64,000 bases of DNA from Thalassovita mediterranea (GCF_001458435.1 NZ_CYSF01000017.1:248001-312000), one strand, 5' to 3'. Positions 19,833 to 28,644 are shown, numbered from the stretch's first letter. The notes: generated from the letters alone by a model not told the origin. Numbers and translations: made by a program.

Positions 19833-19877
19833 CACAACTGTGGCGAAGTCAACGCATTGACACTTGCCACAGTTGTG
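19833..19877. promoter_or_regulatory. Paired 12-bp palindromic half-sites around a TTGACA box
   Basis: CACAACTGTGGC (19833-19844) and its exact complement GCCACAGTTGTG (19866-19877) form an inverted pair. The left copy, extended by two bases, is itself nearly palindromic (GCCACA-AC-TGTGGC). Between them lies TTGACA (19857-19862), a perfect -35 box. No T-run follows, so a repressor operator over the promoter of the gene at 19922 fits better than a terminator. Confidence 0.5.
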
Positions 19878-19921
19878 CGCCCTCCCTAGCCTGACGCAGG
19901 CAGATTGATGGAGCAGACCAA

Positions 19922-20428
19922 ATGTCAGGCTGGGGCACACCTGAGCAAGAAGCAGAACGCCGCCGCATGCAGGCCGAAGAAGATCGCCGCAGACGCGAAC
20001 AAGAGGCCGCGCGCCGTTTTGCGGACACACAGGCCCGCCAACGCGCCGAAGAGGACCGCCGTCGTCGTCAGACCGAAGAGACGCTGGCCATGATGGACGG
20101 CGCCGCAGGTAACAGCCATTCCCACCGTCGGTTCAGCAATCCCGCCAGTTTCCTCAGCGGCTCTATGGCCGCCGGACGCGATGTCACCACGGGCAAAACC
20201 CGCACCGAAATACAGGCCAATGCACAGCCAATCTCCCAGACGTCCCGCACGCAGATGGCCCGCGCCCAAAACCGCAAGACCTATGATCCCACACAGGCCG
20301 GCCCCATTCGTCGGTTCATCTGGGCGGTAGAGGCCGCAATCGAATGGTCCGTACGCCTGTTGGGCGCGGCTATTTTTATCGGATTGTTCTATTTGGTAGC
20401 CGACAGTGTCGATCTGTTCCCTTGGTAG
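19922..20428 (+). CDS. Hypothetical protein with charged coiled coil and C-terminal membrane helix
   Basis: 168 residues. Residues 7-52 are an extremely charged Arg/Glu-rich helix (EAERRRMQAEEDRRRREQEAAR) likely to form a coiled coil. A Ser/Gln-rich linker follows, and one transmembrane helix near the C-terminus (LLGAAIFIGLFYLVADSVDLF) makes it a tail-anchored inner-membrane protein. No family recognised. It is preceded by a striking pair of palindromes at 19833-19877. Confidence 0.65.
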   Translation: MSGWGTPEQEAERRRMQAEEDRRRREQEAARRFADTQARQRAEEDRRRRQTEETLAMMDGAAGNSHSHRRFSNPASFLSGSMAAGRDVTTGKTRTEIQANAQPISQTSRTQMARAQNRKTYDPTQAGPIRRFIWAVEAAIEWSVRLLGAAIFIGLFYLVADSVDLFPW

Positions 20429-20449
20429 GTAAGCCGTATCAGCGCAAGA

Positions 20450-21037
20450 TCACGCGCTAACCGATTTGCGCACCATATCCCAATAAAGCAGTTCCACCTC
20501 GTCACCGGACAGGCGGCCACTGGGGCGATACCAGGTCGTCACCCCCGTCAGCATTGCAATCACTGCCATGGTGGTGATGCGGATATCGTTTGCCACAAAC
20601 AACCCCGCTGCCACCCCATCGCGCAGGATCTCTTCCAGTTCCGCCTCATAACGGCGGCGCAGCTCTTCGATGGTGGCAAAGTTTTCTTCGGTCAGATTGC
20701 GCAATTCCATATACGCGATGAACACCTCATCTGGACGATTAAGGTGATAGCGAATGTGAAAACGCGCAAAATCCTCCAAACGGCTCAGCGGATCAGCCGC
20801 GCTTAGGCGATCCTGCCTCTGTTCCAGCAGGTCCTCCATATGGCGCCGCATCAGATCGAATAGCAGCGTCTGCTTGTCCGGAGTGTAGTTATACAGCGCC
20901 CCGGCCTGCACACCCACCTCACGCGCTATTTGGCGCATGGACACAGCCGCAAACCCATGTTGCGCAAACAACCGCAGCGCCGCGTCCAAAACGCGGGGGC
21001 CAGTGATATCAGAATGGGATCCAGCGGTCCTTGCCAT
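20450..21037 (-). CDS. TetR-family transcriptional regulator
   Basis: 195 residues from the ATG at 21037. The helix-turn-helix is at the N-terminus (VLDAALRLFAQHGFAAVSMRQIAREVGVQAGALYNYTPDKQTLLFDLM, given here only as the extent of residues about 17-63). The C-terminal ligand domain (FARFHIRYHLNRPDEVFIAYMELRNL) resembles regulators of fatty-acid or acyl-CoA metabolism, but the ligand is not readable. A palindrome 16-29 bp upstream of the start is the likely autoregulatory site. The longer frame adding 41 residues is not credible because it would run through the operator. Confidence 0.88.
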   Translation of the reverse strand: MARTAGSHSDITGPRVLDAALRLFAQHGFAAVSMRQIAREVGVQAGALYNYTPDKQTLLFDLMRRHMEDLLEQRQDRLSAADPLSRLEDFARFHIRYHLNRPDEVFIAYMELRNLTEENFATIEELRRRYEAELEEILRDGVAAGLFVANDIRITTMAVIAMLTGVTTWYRPSGRLSGDEVELLYWDMVRKSVSA

Positions 21038-21052
21038 ACGCACCACGCTAAC

Positions 21053-21066
21053 TGAACAAATGTTCA
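21053..21066. promoter_or_regulatory. Operator palindrome for the TetR regulator
   Basis: TGAACAAATGTTCA has 6-bp arms and a 2-bp centre and lies directly upstream of the regulator start, a typical TetR autoregulation site. No second copy was noticed elsewhere in the window. Confidence 0.7.
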
Positions 21067-21186
21067 AATCATAGAGGAAACGGCACAGAAGCGCCGATCG
21101 CGGCTGCATAGCACAGCCAATGCCCTTGCCAAGCGCAAATGCCGCGGGCAAAACAGACATGTCTGCCCCTTGTCCGGTTCTCTCTT

Positions 21187-21459
21187 ATGCACATCGCTGC
21201 CCTGCCCCGCCGTCTCGGAACCATCGCTACCGTTGTCCTATGCGGCGCGACCCTGATAGGATGTGGGGTGACGGATATTCCTGATCGGGCCAGCACCGCA
21301 GCGCATCTGGCCCCTTACCCCGCCCTAGTCCCCATCGAGGTGGCCCTTGCAGGAACCCAAGCGCCGCAACTGGACGCCGACAGCGACGCCGCCCTGACCG
21401 CCCGCGCCAACCGTCTGCGCGCCCGCGCCAACAGTCTGCGTGCCCAAAATGGCGGCTGA
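21187..21459 (+). CDS. Small lipoprotein
   Basis: 90 residues from the ATG at 21187. The N-terminus has a basic start, a hydrophobic core (TIATVVLCGATLIG) and a lipobox LIGC with the modified cysteine at residue 26. The mature part is short, Ala/Asp-rich and ends in a repetitive basic helix (ALTARANRLRARANSLRAQ). No family recognised. A longer start at 21139 is possible but would give a poor signal peptide. Divergent from the TetR gene. Confidence 0.7.
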   Translation: MHIAALPRRLGTIATVVLCGATLIGCGVTDIPDRASTAAHLAPYPALVPIEVALAGTQAPQLDADSDAALTARANRLRARANSLRAQNGG

Positions 21460-21581
21460 CCCCGTATAAAACCGCACTGACGCTGGGCTCAGATCTTGCA
21501 AAGCTGCAATTGCCGCGTTGCACAGGGGCGCAAAGCCCGATACATCGCCAAGACAAAGATCTGTCAGTTCAGGAGGGCCAG

Positions 21582-22868
21582 ATGAGCCAACCCTTGCGCC
21601 TTGGTATTGCAGGGCTCGGCACCGTAGGTGTCGGCGTTGTGAAAATTGTCCGTCAACAGGCTGCCCTTCTGACCATGCGCACCGGGCGCGAGGTGGTGAT
21701 CACCGCCGTATCCGCCCGTTCGCGCGACAAGGATCGCGGTGTCAATCTGGACCACTACGCGTGGGAAGATGACGCCGTAGCACTGGCCACCCGCGACGAC
21801 GTCGATGTCTACGTCGAACTGATGGGCGGCGAAGAAGGCCCCGCCAAAGACTCGATCGAAGCTGCGCTGAAAGCAGGCAAGGACGTGGTCACCGCCAACA
21901 AGGCGCTGCTGGCCCACCACGGTCAAGCACTGGCCGAGCTGGCCGAAGCATCCGGTGCAGTGATCCGCTATGAGGCCGCCGTCGCCGGTGGCATCCCGAT
22001 CATCAAATCCCTGACCGAAGGTCTGGCCGCCAATGAGATCACCCGCGTGATGGGCGTGATGAACGGCACCTGCAACTACATCCTGACCCGTATGGAAGCC
22101 ACCGGTCAGGGCTATGACGCGCTGTTTGCCGAAGCAGACGCGCTTGGCTACCTAGAGGCGGATCCGAACCTTGACGTGGGCGGCATTGATGCCGGTCACA
22201 AATTGGCGATCCTCTCCTCGCTGGCCTTTGGCACGCAGGTGGATTTCGATGGCGTTGAGCTAGAAGGCATCCAGCGCATCAGCCTCGAAGATATCCGTCA
22301 GGCCGCCGACATGGGCTACCGCATCAAACTCTTGGGTGTGGCGCAAATGACAGGCCGCGGTCTGGAACAGCGCATGTCGCCCTGTCTGGTGCCCGCACAA
22401 AGCCCGCTGGGCCAGCTGGAAGGTGGCACCAACATGGTTGTCGTCGAAGGATCCGACGTGGGCCAAGTTGTGCTGCGCGGTGCCGGTGCGGGCGAAGGCC
22501 CGACCGCCAGTGCCGTCATGGGCGACGTCTGCGACATCGCGCGCGGCTACCGCTATCCGGTGTTCGGCCAGACCGCCGACACGCTGAAAAAAGCACCCCG
22601 CGCCCAATCCGCCCTGCCCGCGCCCTACTACCTGCGTCTGTCGCTGAAGGACAAACCGGGCGCCCTGGCCAAAGTGGCGGCTGTACTGGGTGAGGCGGGT
22701 GTCTCCATCGACCGCATGCGTCAGTACGGCCACAAGGACAACAGCGCGCCGGTGTTGATGGTGACCCACAAAACCACCCGCGCCGATCTGGACGCCGCGC
22801 TGGCAGGCATTGAACAAACCGATGTCGTGACCGAAGCACCGGTTGCACTGCGCATCGAAACTGTCTGA
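21582..22868 (+). CDS. hom: Homoserine dehydrogenase
   Basis: 428 residues; reduces aspartate semialdehyde to homoserine on the way to threonine and methionine. The NAD(P)-binding motif GLGTVGVGV is at residues 11-19. The catalytic domain carries AAVAGGIPIIKSLTEGL and GVMNGTCNYILTRM. A C-terminal ACT domain (RLSLKDKPGALAKVAAVLGEAG) gives feedback control by threonine. The start at 21582 follows AGGAGGG. Confidence 0.96.
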   Translation: MSQPLRLGIAGLGTVGVGVVKIVRQQAALLTMRTGREVVITAVSARSRDKDRGVNLDHYAWEDDAVALATRDDVDVYVELMGGEEGPAKDSIEAALKAGKDVVTANKALLAHHGQALAELAEASGAVIRYEAAVAGGIPIIKSLTEGLAANEITRVMGVMNGTCNYILTRMEATGQGYDALFAEADALGYLEADPNLDVGGIDAGHKLAILSSLAFGTQVDFDGVELEGIQRISLEDIRQAADMGYRIKLLGVAQMTGRGLEQRMSPCLVPAQSPLGQLEGGTNMVVVEGSDVGQVVLRGAGAGEGPTASAVMGDVCDIARGYRYPVFGQTADTLKKAPRAQSALPAPYYLRLSLKDKPGALAKVAAVLGEAGVSIDRMRQYGHKDNSAPVLMVTHKTTRADLDAALAGIEQTDVVTEAPVALRIETV

Positions 22869-22940
22869 TCCTACAGACTGCGGCGCGCGCATTGGCGGGC
22901 GTCGCGGTTTAAGTATTTTTGGAACATTGAAAGGCCGCTG

Positions 22941-24701
22941 GTGACCACCTCCTCCCGTGCATTTCTGGACGTAGACGCATCGCTCAACGGGCGGCGCTGG
23001 GTTGGTCCGGGCATTGAGGTGGAACGTCAGGCCGAATTTATGCGCCAGCAGACCGGCCTGCCGATGGCGGTCTGTCAGACACTGGCGCGTCGTGGTGTGC
23101 CCCCGCATGAAGCGCAGGGCTTTCTGGAACCGCAGCTGCGTGACCTGCTGCCCGATCCACACAAACTGAAGGATATGGAAGCCGCCGCCGCGCGTTTCCT
23201 GCAAGCGGTAAAGCAACGTCAACGCATCGCGATCTTTGCCGATTATGACGTGGATGGCGGCACCTCTGCGGCGCTGCTGATCGACTGGCTGCGCCAGATG
23301 GGGCGTCAGGCGACGCTCTATGTCCCCGATCGGATTGATGAGGGCTATGGCCCGAATGAGGCAGCGATGGCCGCGCTGGCGGCAGATCACGATCTGATCG
23401 TTTGCGTCGACTGCGGTACACTCAGCCACGATCCGATTGCCGCCGCCAAAGGCGCAGATGTTGTTGTGCTGGACCACCACCTTGGCGGTGAAACCCTGCC
23501 TGACGCGGTGGCGGTGGTGAACCCCAACCGTCAGGATGAGGATGGCGAGCTGGCGCATCTGTGCGCCGCCGGCGTTGTCTTTCTGATGCTGGTGGAGGCC
23601 AACCGTCAAATGCGCGCAGAGGGCGCCAAAGGCCCCGACCTGATGGCGATGCTGGATCTGGTGGCCCTGGGAACCGTGGCCGATGTGGCGCCGCTGATCG
23701 GTGTCAACCGCGCGCTGGTGCGTCAGGGGCTGAAGGTCATGGCCCGCCGCGCCCGCCCCGGCATTGTGGCGCTGTCTGACGTCAGCCGGATGGAACAGGC
23801 ACCAAATTCCTACGCGCTGGGGTTCATGCTGGGCCCGCGCGTCAACGCTGGTGGCCGCATTGGCAAGGCCGACCTTGGCGCCCGCCTCCTGTCCACCGAC
23901 AACGTGGCAGAGGCCCGCGCGATGGCTGAACGGCTGGATGAGTTGAACACGGAACGCCGCGACATTGAAAACGCCGTCCGCGCGGCTGCCTTGGAACAGG
24001 CCGAAGACCGCGGACTGGATCACCCGCTGGTCTGGGCCGCTGGCGAAGGCTGGCACCCCGGCGTTGTCGGCATCGTCGCCAGCCGCCTGAAAGAGGCCAC
24101 CAACCGCCCCGCCATCGTCATTGGCTTTGACGGCGACATCGGCAAGGGATCAGGCCGGTCGGTCAGCGGCGTAGACCTTGGCGCATCAATCCAAAAGCTG
24201 GCCGCCGAAGGCCTGTTGATCAAAGGTGGCGGGCACAAGATGGCCGCAGGCCTGACCGTCGCACGCGACAAACTGGACGCCGCGATGGAACGCCTGTCGG
24301 AACTGCTGGCCAAACAGGGGGCGGGCGATGCTGGCCCTGCGGACCTGAAACTGGACGGCGTCCTGATGCCCGGTGCGGCCAGCATCGAATTGATCGAACA
24401 GATTGAAAAGGCAGGCCCTTTCGGCGCCTCTGCCGCTGCGCCGCGCTACGTGTTCCCTGATGTGGAAATCCGCTTTGCCAAACGGGTCGGCGAAAGCCAC
24501 CTGAAAATCAACTTCACCGATGGCATGGGCCCACGCATTGACGCGATCTGTTTTGGCGCCTTTGACACTATGCTGGGTGAGCGCCTGCTGAACCACGGCG
24601 GCGCGCGTTTCCACCTTGCTGGACGGTTGGAAATTAACAGTTGGGGCGGGCGTCAACAGGTGCAGCTGCGCCTAGAGGATGCGGCCCCCGCCTCTGCATA
24701 A
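22941..24701 (+). CDS. recJ: Single-stranded-DNA-specific exonuclease RecJ
   Basis: 586 residues starting with GTG. RecJ degrades single-stranded DNA 5' to 3' in recombination and mismatch repair. The DHH phosphoesterase motifs are clear: FADYDVDGGTS (D101, D103, D105), CVDCGT (D157) and LDHH (residues 177-180). The DHHA1 domain contains GSGRSVSGVDLG and GGGHKMAAG, and an OB-like C-terminal domain follows. It lies 72 bp downstream of hom; the gap carries a dispersed AGTATTT...AACATTGAAA motif that also supplies its ribosome site. Confidence 0.96.
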   Translation: MTTSSRAFLDVDASLNGRRWVGPGIEVERQAEFMRQQTGLPMAVCQTLARRGVPPHEAQGFLEPQLRDLLPDPHKLKDMEAAAARFLQAVKQRQRIAIFADYDVDGGTSAALLIDWLRQMGRQATLYVPDRIDEGYGPNEAAMAALAADHDLIVCVDCGTLSHDPIAAAKGADVVVLDHHLGGETLPDAVAVVNPNRQDEDGELAHLCAAGVVFLMLVEANRQMRAEGAKGPDLMAMLDLVALGTVADVAPLIGVNRALVRQGLKVMARRARPGIVALSDVSRMEQAPNSYALGFMLGPRVNAGGRIGKADLGARLLSTDNVAEARAMAERLDELNTERRDIENAVRAAALEQAEDRGLDHPLVWAAGEGWHPGVVGIVASRLKEATNRPAIVIGFDGDIGKGSGRSVSGVDLGASIQKLAAEGLLIKGGGHKMAAGLTVARDKLDAAMERLSELLAKQGAGDAGPADLKLDGVLMPGAASIELIEQIEKAGPFGASAAAPRYVFPDVEIRFAKRVGESHLKINFTDGMGPRIDAICFGAFDTMLGERLLNHGGARFHLAGRLEINSWGGRQQVQLRLEDAAPASA

Positions 24702-24766
24702 AACAGACCCAATTTGCCCATGTGGGGCACCGCGAAAAAAATCGTCACCAAGATGTCATTTTCCAC

Positions 24767-24795
24767 TTGCGCGCCCTGCCCGCTTTGCCTAAAAG
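24767..24795 (+). promoter_or_regulatory. Promoter of first tRNA-Glu gene
   Basis: TTGCGC (24767-24772), 17-bp spacer, TAAAAG (24790-24795). The same boxes and exact spacing precede the other two tRNA-Glu genes, which supports the call. Confidence 0.7.
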
Positions 24796-24814
24796 CCACC
24801 TCACCAAACGGCTT

Positions 24815-24889
24815 GTCCCGTTCGTCTATCGGTTAGGACGCCAGGTTTTCAACCTGGAAAGAGGGGTTCGATTCCCCTACGGGATGCCA
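24815..24889 (+). tRNA. tRNA-Glu (anticodon TTC), copy 1
   Basis: 75 nt including encoded CCA. Acceptor GTCCCGT pairs with ACGGGAT (with one G-T pair), anticodon stem CCAGG/CCTGG, loop TTTTCAA with anticodon TTC at 24848-24850, T-arm GGTTCGATTCC. Confidence 0.98.
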
Positions 24890-24902
24890 TTTTGGATCGA
24901 AA

Positions 24903-24927
24903 AGTCGCCCTTTCGGGCGGCTTTTTC
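24903..24927 (+). terminator. Terminator after tRNA-Glu copy 1
   Basis: GTCGCCC and GGGCGGC pair around a TTTC loop (24905-24922), followed by five T. It shows that copy 1 is its own transcription unit. Confidence 0.8.
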
Positions 24928-24997
24928 GCATTTTGGGGCATGAATTCTGCGCGATAGATCCACTCAGAAAAAAGTGTAAATCCCTGACGTTTTCCGC

Positions 24998-25026
24998 TTG
25001 CGCGCCCCGCCCGCTTTGCCTAAAAG
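24998..25026 (+). promoter_or_regulatory. Promoter of second tRNA-Glu gene
   Basis: TTGCGC (24998-25003), 17-bp spacer, TAAAAG (25021-25026), almost identical to the copy 1 promoter. Confidence 0.7.
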
Positions 25027-25045
25027 CCACCTCACCAAACGGCTT

Positions 25046-25120
25046 GTCCCGTTCGTCTATCGGTTAGGACGCCAGGTTTTCAACCTGGAAAGAGGGGTTC
25101 GATTCCCCTACGGGATGCCA
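25046..25120 (+). tRNA. tRNA-Glu (anticodon TTC), copy 2
   Basis: Identical over all 75 nt to copy 1. The 50 bp upstream are also nearly identical, so the repeated unit includes the promoter. Confidence 0.98.
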
Positions 25121-25210
25121 TTTTTCACTGACAGTCAGCATATTCTGCACGCGTACACCCGCGCTATGAAATCGCGGTTATACCCTTGAAATTATGGCCA
25201 TATTTTCCAC

Positions 25211-25239
25211 TTGCACCGCAGCTCGGCATTGCCTAAAAC
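25211..25239 (+). promoter_or_regulatory. Promoter of third tRNA-Glu gene
   Basis: TTGCAC (25211-25216), 17-bp spacer, TAAAAC (25234-25239). The spacer has diverged from copies 1 and 2 while boxes and spacing are kept. Confidence 0.68.
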
Positions 25240-25258
25240 CCATCTCACCAAACGGCTT

Positions 25259-25333
25259 GTCCCGTTCGTCTATCGGTTAGGACGCCAGGTTTTCAACCTG
25301 GAAAGAGGGGTTCGATTCCCCTACGGGATGCCA
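25259..25333 (+). tRNA. tRNA-Glu (anticodon TTC), copy 3
   Basis: Identical to copies 1 and 2 over 75 nt. Only the last 20 bp upstream and the promoter boxes are well conserved, so it is the older or more diverged repeat unit. Confidence 0.98.
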
Positions 25334-25410
25334 TTTCTCCACGGCATATAGAAAACGCGCACCTCGCTGCCTGCGCAGTCGAGCGCCCTGTTCTTGTAAC
25401 GCGCATAGGA

Positions 25411-26445
25411 CTAACGATAGTGCTCACTGACGCGGCCAAACATGGCCAGGATACAGCCATAGGCAAAGCCGAACGCGCGCACGGCCAGAACCAAACTACG
25501 CCCACCATCCAGCACCGACAGCATCAACCTTACACAGCCCAGCAGCAGCTTGGCGCTCACAAAAAATACCGACCTTAAGAACAACGCACCGTGTAGATCG
25601 CCCCCGTAGCGCACACGGTATGAGGCGATCGACTGATCCCGCCCACGCCTAAACTGATACCGCAACGAGAGCCGGTCGCGTGGCAGCACCTCATGCACAA
25701 TCGCATCTGCCGCCCAAGAGGTCTGCCCCCCTTTCCCACGCAGCGCCCAGAAAAAGGCCACATCCGATCCGCCGGAAAACCCAAGCCTTTCGTCAAATCG
25801 CAGGTCAGTTTCGCGCACAAAATCTAATCGAACCAACCAGTTGTTGGTGATCACCGTCGGGCGCCGCCGTGCAGCGCCCCACCGCTCTAGACGCCTATTG
25901 TGCCACGCCATGCGCCGGCTGCGCGCCGCCAGTCCGCGATAACACACCCTTTGCCACAGGGTCAGAGAGCCATCCGGCGGCATGGGGAATTCCGGCCCCC
26001 CTGTTAAATCGGCATCAGTGGACACATGGCGTTCAAGCAGCCTAACCAGCCAGCCCTGCGTCACCTGTTCATCATCATCAACAAACGCCAAATGGCTGGC
26101 GCCTTGATCCAAGGCGTATTGCAGCGCCTTATTCCGCGCAAATGGGATGCCCAGCTGTGGCTGCAACAACGCCACCGCAGAACAGCCGCGCCTGCGCGCA
26201 AACTGGTCAACCATCCCGCCGATCTGCAGCGCTGCAGCATTTTCGACAAAACAAAAAGAGACCGTGACACCTTCGGGCAAATCCATCTGTGCCAGACTGT
26301 CCAACAGGTCGGAAAACAACGCAATCCGCCCACGGGTCAGCGCAGCAACAACAACATGCAGCGGCGCAGCAGCGCCCTGTTGACCCGTCAATTTCGCATC
26401 CCCCCGAAAACCAGCAGCCCCACAGCGCCCCTGACAATGTGCCAT
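25411..26445 (-). CDS. Family 2 glycosyltransferase
   Basis: About 344 residues. The GT-A fold is shown by the start of the domain (HVVVAALTRGRIALFSDLLDSL), the metal-binding LAFVDDDEQVTQGWL and a later GGSDVAFFWALRGKGG followed by ADAIVHEVLPRDRLS. A C-terminal hydrophobic stretch (LFLRSVFFVSAKLLLGCVRLMLSVL) suggests membrane attachment. The start is uncertain. The open frame continues upstream to 26595, but that would cross a terminator at 26502-26537, so I prefer 26445. An inverted repeat (GGCGCAGC/GCTGCGCC) sits directly before this ATG. The acceptor and product are unknown. Confidence 0.78.
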   Translation of the reverse strand: MAHCQGRCGAAGFRGDAKLTGQQGAAAPLHVVVAALTRGRIALFSDLLDSLAQMDLPEGVTVSFCFVENAAALQIGGMVDQFARRRGCSAVALLQPQLGIPFARNKALQYALDQGASHLAFVDDDEQVTQGWLVRLLERHVSTDADLTGGPEFPMPPDGSLTLWQRVCYRGLAARSRRMAWHNRRLERWGAARRRPTVITNNWLVRLDFVRETDLRFDERLGFSGGSDVAFFWALRGKGGQTSWAADAIVHEVLPRDRLSLRYQFRRGRDQSIASYRVRYGGDLHGALFLRSVFFVSAKLLLGCVRLMLSVLDGGRSLVLAVRAFGFAYGCILAMFGRVSEHYR

Positions 26446-26501
26446 TGGCGCAGCCCAAAGCTGCGCCTCAAAGGCTATATCTGAAAAGGAATTAATCAAA
26501 G

Positions 26502-26537
26502 AAAAACGACGCAATGGCGATGTGCCACTGCGTCGTT
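26502..26537 (-). terminator. Terminator after purA-DUF2842
   Basis: On the minus strand AACGACGCA pairs with TGCGTCGTT (26505-26537), with an inner TGGC/GCCA extension, followed by five T. It isolates the glycosyltransferase gene from the upstream purA unit. Confidence 0.82.
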
Positions 26538-26569
26538 CCAAATTCAAATGCCGTGTGTGTATCGCGCCG

Positions 26570-26803
26570 TCAAAGGGTGTCATCTTCGGGCGCATCAGGA
26601 TCGCCCTGCCCTACGCCCAGAAAAACCTTTTTCAACGGGATCGCCCAAAGCACGCCCAAACCAACGTAAATCGCCAATTCCACCAACAGAGACGGACGAT
26701 CAAGCAGATTCACAATGCTGACTGCCGCCACAATATAGGCCGGCAGGCCAACCAGCAGGATCAAAACAGAGAGCCTGCGACGGGCTTTGTAGCTCAGGGC
26801 CAT
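26570..26803 (-). CDS. DUF2842 small membrane protein
   Basis: 77 residues with two transmembrane helices (LSVLILLVGLPAYIVAAVSIV and LLVELAIYVGLGVLWAIPL) and an acidic tail. Starting MALSYKARRRL, it matches DUF2842, a small alphaproteobacterial membrane family of unknown function. It begins 9 bp after the purA stop codon and is followed by a terminator, so it is co-transcribed with purA. Confidence 0.8.
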   Translation of the reverse strand: MALSYKARRRLSVLILLVGLPAYIVAAVSIVNLLDRPSLLVELAIYVGLGVLWAIPLKKVFLGVGQGDPDAPEDDTL

Positions 26804-26812
26804 TTATGCACC

Positions 26813-28126
26813 TCAATCGGCAAAGGGATCAGTGACGAGGATGGTATCCTCACGCTCGGGCGAGGTAGAAAGTAGAGCGACAGGGCAGTCGATCAACTCT
26901 TCTACGCGCTTCACGTATTTGATCGCATTCGCGGGCAGATCATTCCAGCTGCGCGCACCTTCGGTCGATTCCGACCAACCGGGCATTTCCTCATAGATCG
27001 GCTTGCAGCGCGCCTGTTGATCCGCTGCGGTGGGCAGGTAGTCCAGACGCTCGCCGTCCAGATCGTAGCCAACGCAGATTTTCAGCGTTTCAAAACCGTC
27101 CAACACGTCCAGCTTGGTCAGGCAGATGCCTTTGATGCCGCTGGTCGCACAGGTCTGACGCACCAGTGCTGCGTCGAACCAGCCACAACGGCGCTGACGG
27201 CCGGTGGTGGTGCCAAATTCGTGGCCACGGGTGCCCAGACGTTCACCGTCCGCATCCGGCGTACCGTCAGCGTTCAGCAGTTCGGTCGGGAACGGCCCCT
27301 CACCCACGCGGGTGGTGTAGGCCTTCACGATGCCCAGAACGTAATCGATCGAGCCGGGGCCGATACCCACACCAGTCGCCGCCTGACCTGCGATCACGTT
27401 CGACGAGGTCACGAAAGGATAGGTGCCGAAATCGATGTCCAGCAGCGCACCTTGCGCACCTTCGAACAGGATTCGCTTACCGGCTTTGCGCTTTTCGCTC
27501 AGCACTTTCCACACGGGTGCGGCGTAGGGCAAAATCTCGACTGCGATCTCTTTCAGTTTGGCGATCAGCGCGTCGCGGTCGATGGGTTCGACACCCAGAC
27601 CTTTGCGCAGCGGATCGTGGTGCTGCAGGGCACGGTCAACGCGCGCTTCCAGAGTTGCCTCATCCGCCAGATCGGCAACGCGGATCGCACGACGGCCAAC
27701 CTTGTCCTCATAGGCCGGACCAATGCCGCGGCCGGTGGTGCCAATCTTGGTCCCCTTGGAGGCTGCTTCTTCACGGGCGCGGTCCAACTCACCGTGGAAC
27801 GGCATGATCAGCGGGGTGTTTTCCGCGATCATCAGGGTTTCAGGGCTGATTTCTACGCCCTGCTCACGCACGGTGGCGATTTCGTTCACCAGGTGCCACG
27901 GGTCCAGCACCACGCCGTTGCCGATGACCGACAGCTTGCCGCCGCGCACAACGCCCGAAGGCAGCGCGTGCAGCTTGTAAACCTTGCCATCAATGACCAG
28001 CGTGTGGCCTGCGTTGTGGCCGCCTTGAAAACGGGCGATGACGTCGGCACGTTCCGACAGCCAATCCACGATCTTGCCTTTCCCCTCATCGCCCCACTGG
28101 GCGCCGACGACGACGACATTTGCCAT
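26813..28126 (-). CDS. purA: Adenylosuccinate synthetase PurA
   Basis: 437 residues; joins IMP and aspartate using GTP in AMP synthesis. The N-terminal GTP-binding motif is [14 protein letters not shown], followed by [24 protein letters not shown] and the C-terminal [14 protein letters not shown]. Length is slightly above the usual 430. The ATG follows AGAGGA. Confidence 0.98.
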   Translation of the reverse strand: MANVVVVGAQWGDEGKGKIVDWLSERADVIARFQGGHNAGHTLVIDGKVYKLHALPSGVVRGGKLSVIGNGVVLDPWHLVNEIATVREQGVEISPETLMIAENTPLIMPFHGELDRAREEAASKGTKIGTTGRGIGPAYEDKVGRRAIRVADLADEATLEARVDRALQHHDPLRKGLGVEPIDRDALIAKLKEIAVEILPYAAPVWKVLSEKRKAGKRILFEGAQGALLDIDFGTYPFVTSSNVIAGQAATGVGIGPGSIDYVLGIVKAYTTRVGEGPFPTELLNADGTPDADGERLGTRGHEFGTTTGRQRRCGWFDAALVRQTCATSGIKGICLTKLDVLDGFETLKICVGYDLDGERLDYLPTAADQQARCKPIYEEMPGWSESTEGARSWNDLPANAIKYVKRVEELIDCPVALLSTSPEREDTILVTDPFAD

Positions 28127-28290
28127 TGCTGGTCCTCTTTCGATGTTTGGATCGGGCCTGACTTTCTGTCAAACCCGCGCCCGTATATCGACAGGTGCGC
28201 CTTGAGGGAACCAATTTTTCGCCGCAAGCGCACAATTGACGCAATAGGAGCAGTGGAATTAGCGCGCTATCCCTACCGATGCCGCGCCCT

Positions 28291-28644
28291 TCACACCTGT
28301 TTGAGGGTGACAGGCGCCCCGTGTGGCGTGGTCAAATAAGCCTCTTCCCATGCGGCGCGGGTGTGTTCGACCTGCGCAGCACTGGCCATACCGCGATCAC
28401 TCAGGAACGCCTCAAGCGTCGCGAGCCATGCGTTAAAGTAATCCTCCCCACCGTTCAAACTGCGTTCCGCCCCATGTTGGCGCAAAACAGTTGAGAAACG
28501 GTTAACCCACTCGGCCCATGTGAACTGCCCCGCCTCATTCAGATGAACGGTCAGGGCTAAGACCTGTGCGTGCCATGGCTCAGTGAATGCCGGCTCCTCC
28601 AGCCCTGTGGCCGCGGTGAAATCGGGCAGGCTAGGACAGTCCAT
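28291..28644 (-). CDS. Nitrile hydratase accessory protein (metallochaperone-like)
   Basis: 117 residues from the ATG at 28644, which shares a base with the stop codon of the beta-subunit gene (TAATG). The sequence (EPAFTEPWHAQVLALTVHLNEAGQFTWAEWVNRF, residues about 17-50) is related to the N-terminal part of nitrile hydratase beta subunits, as expected for the accessory or activator proteins that help insert cobalt. Third gene of the alpha-beta-accessory operon. Confidence 0.85.
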   Translation of the reverse strand: MDCPSLPDFTAATGLEEPAFTEPWHAQVLALTVHLNEAGQFTWAEWVNRFSTVLRQHGAERSLNGGEDYFNAWLATLEAFLSDRGMASAAQVEHTRAAWEEAYLTTPHGAPVTLKQV

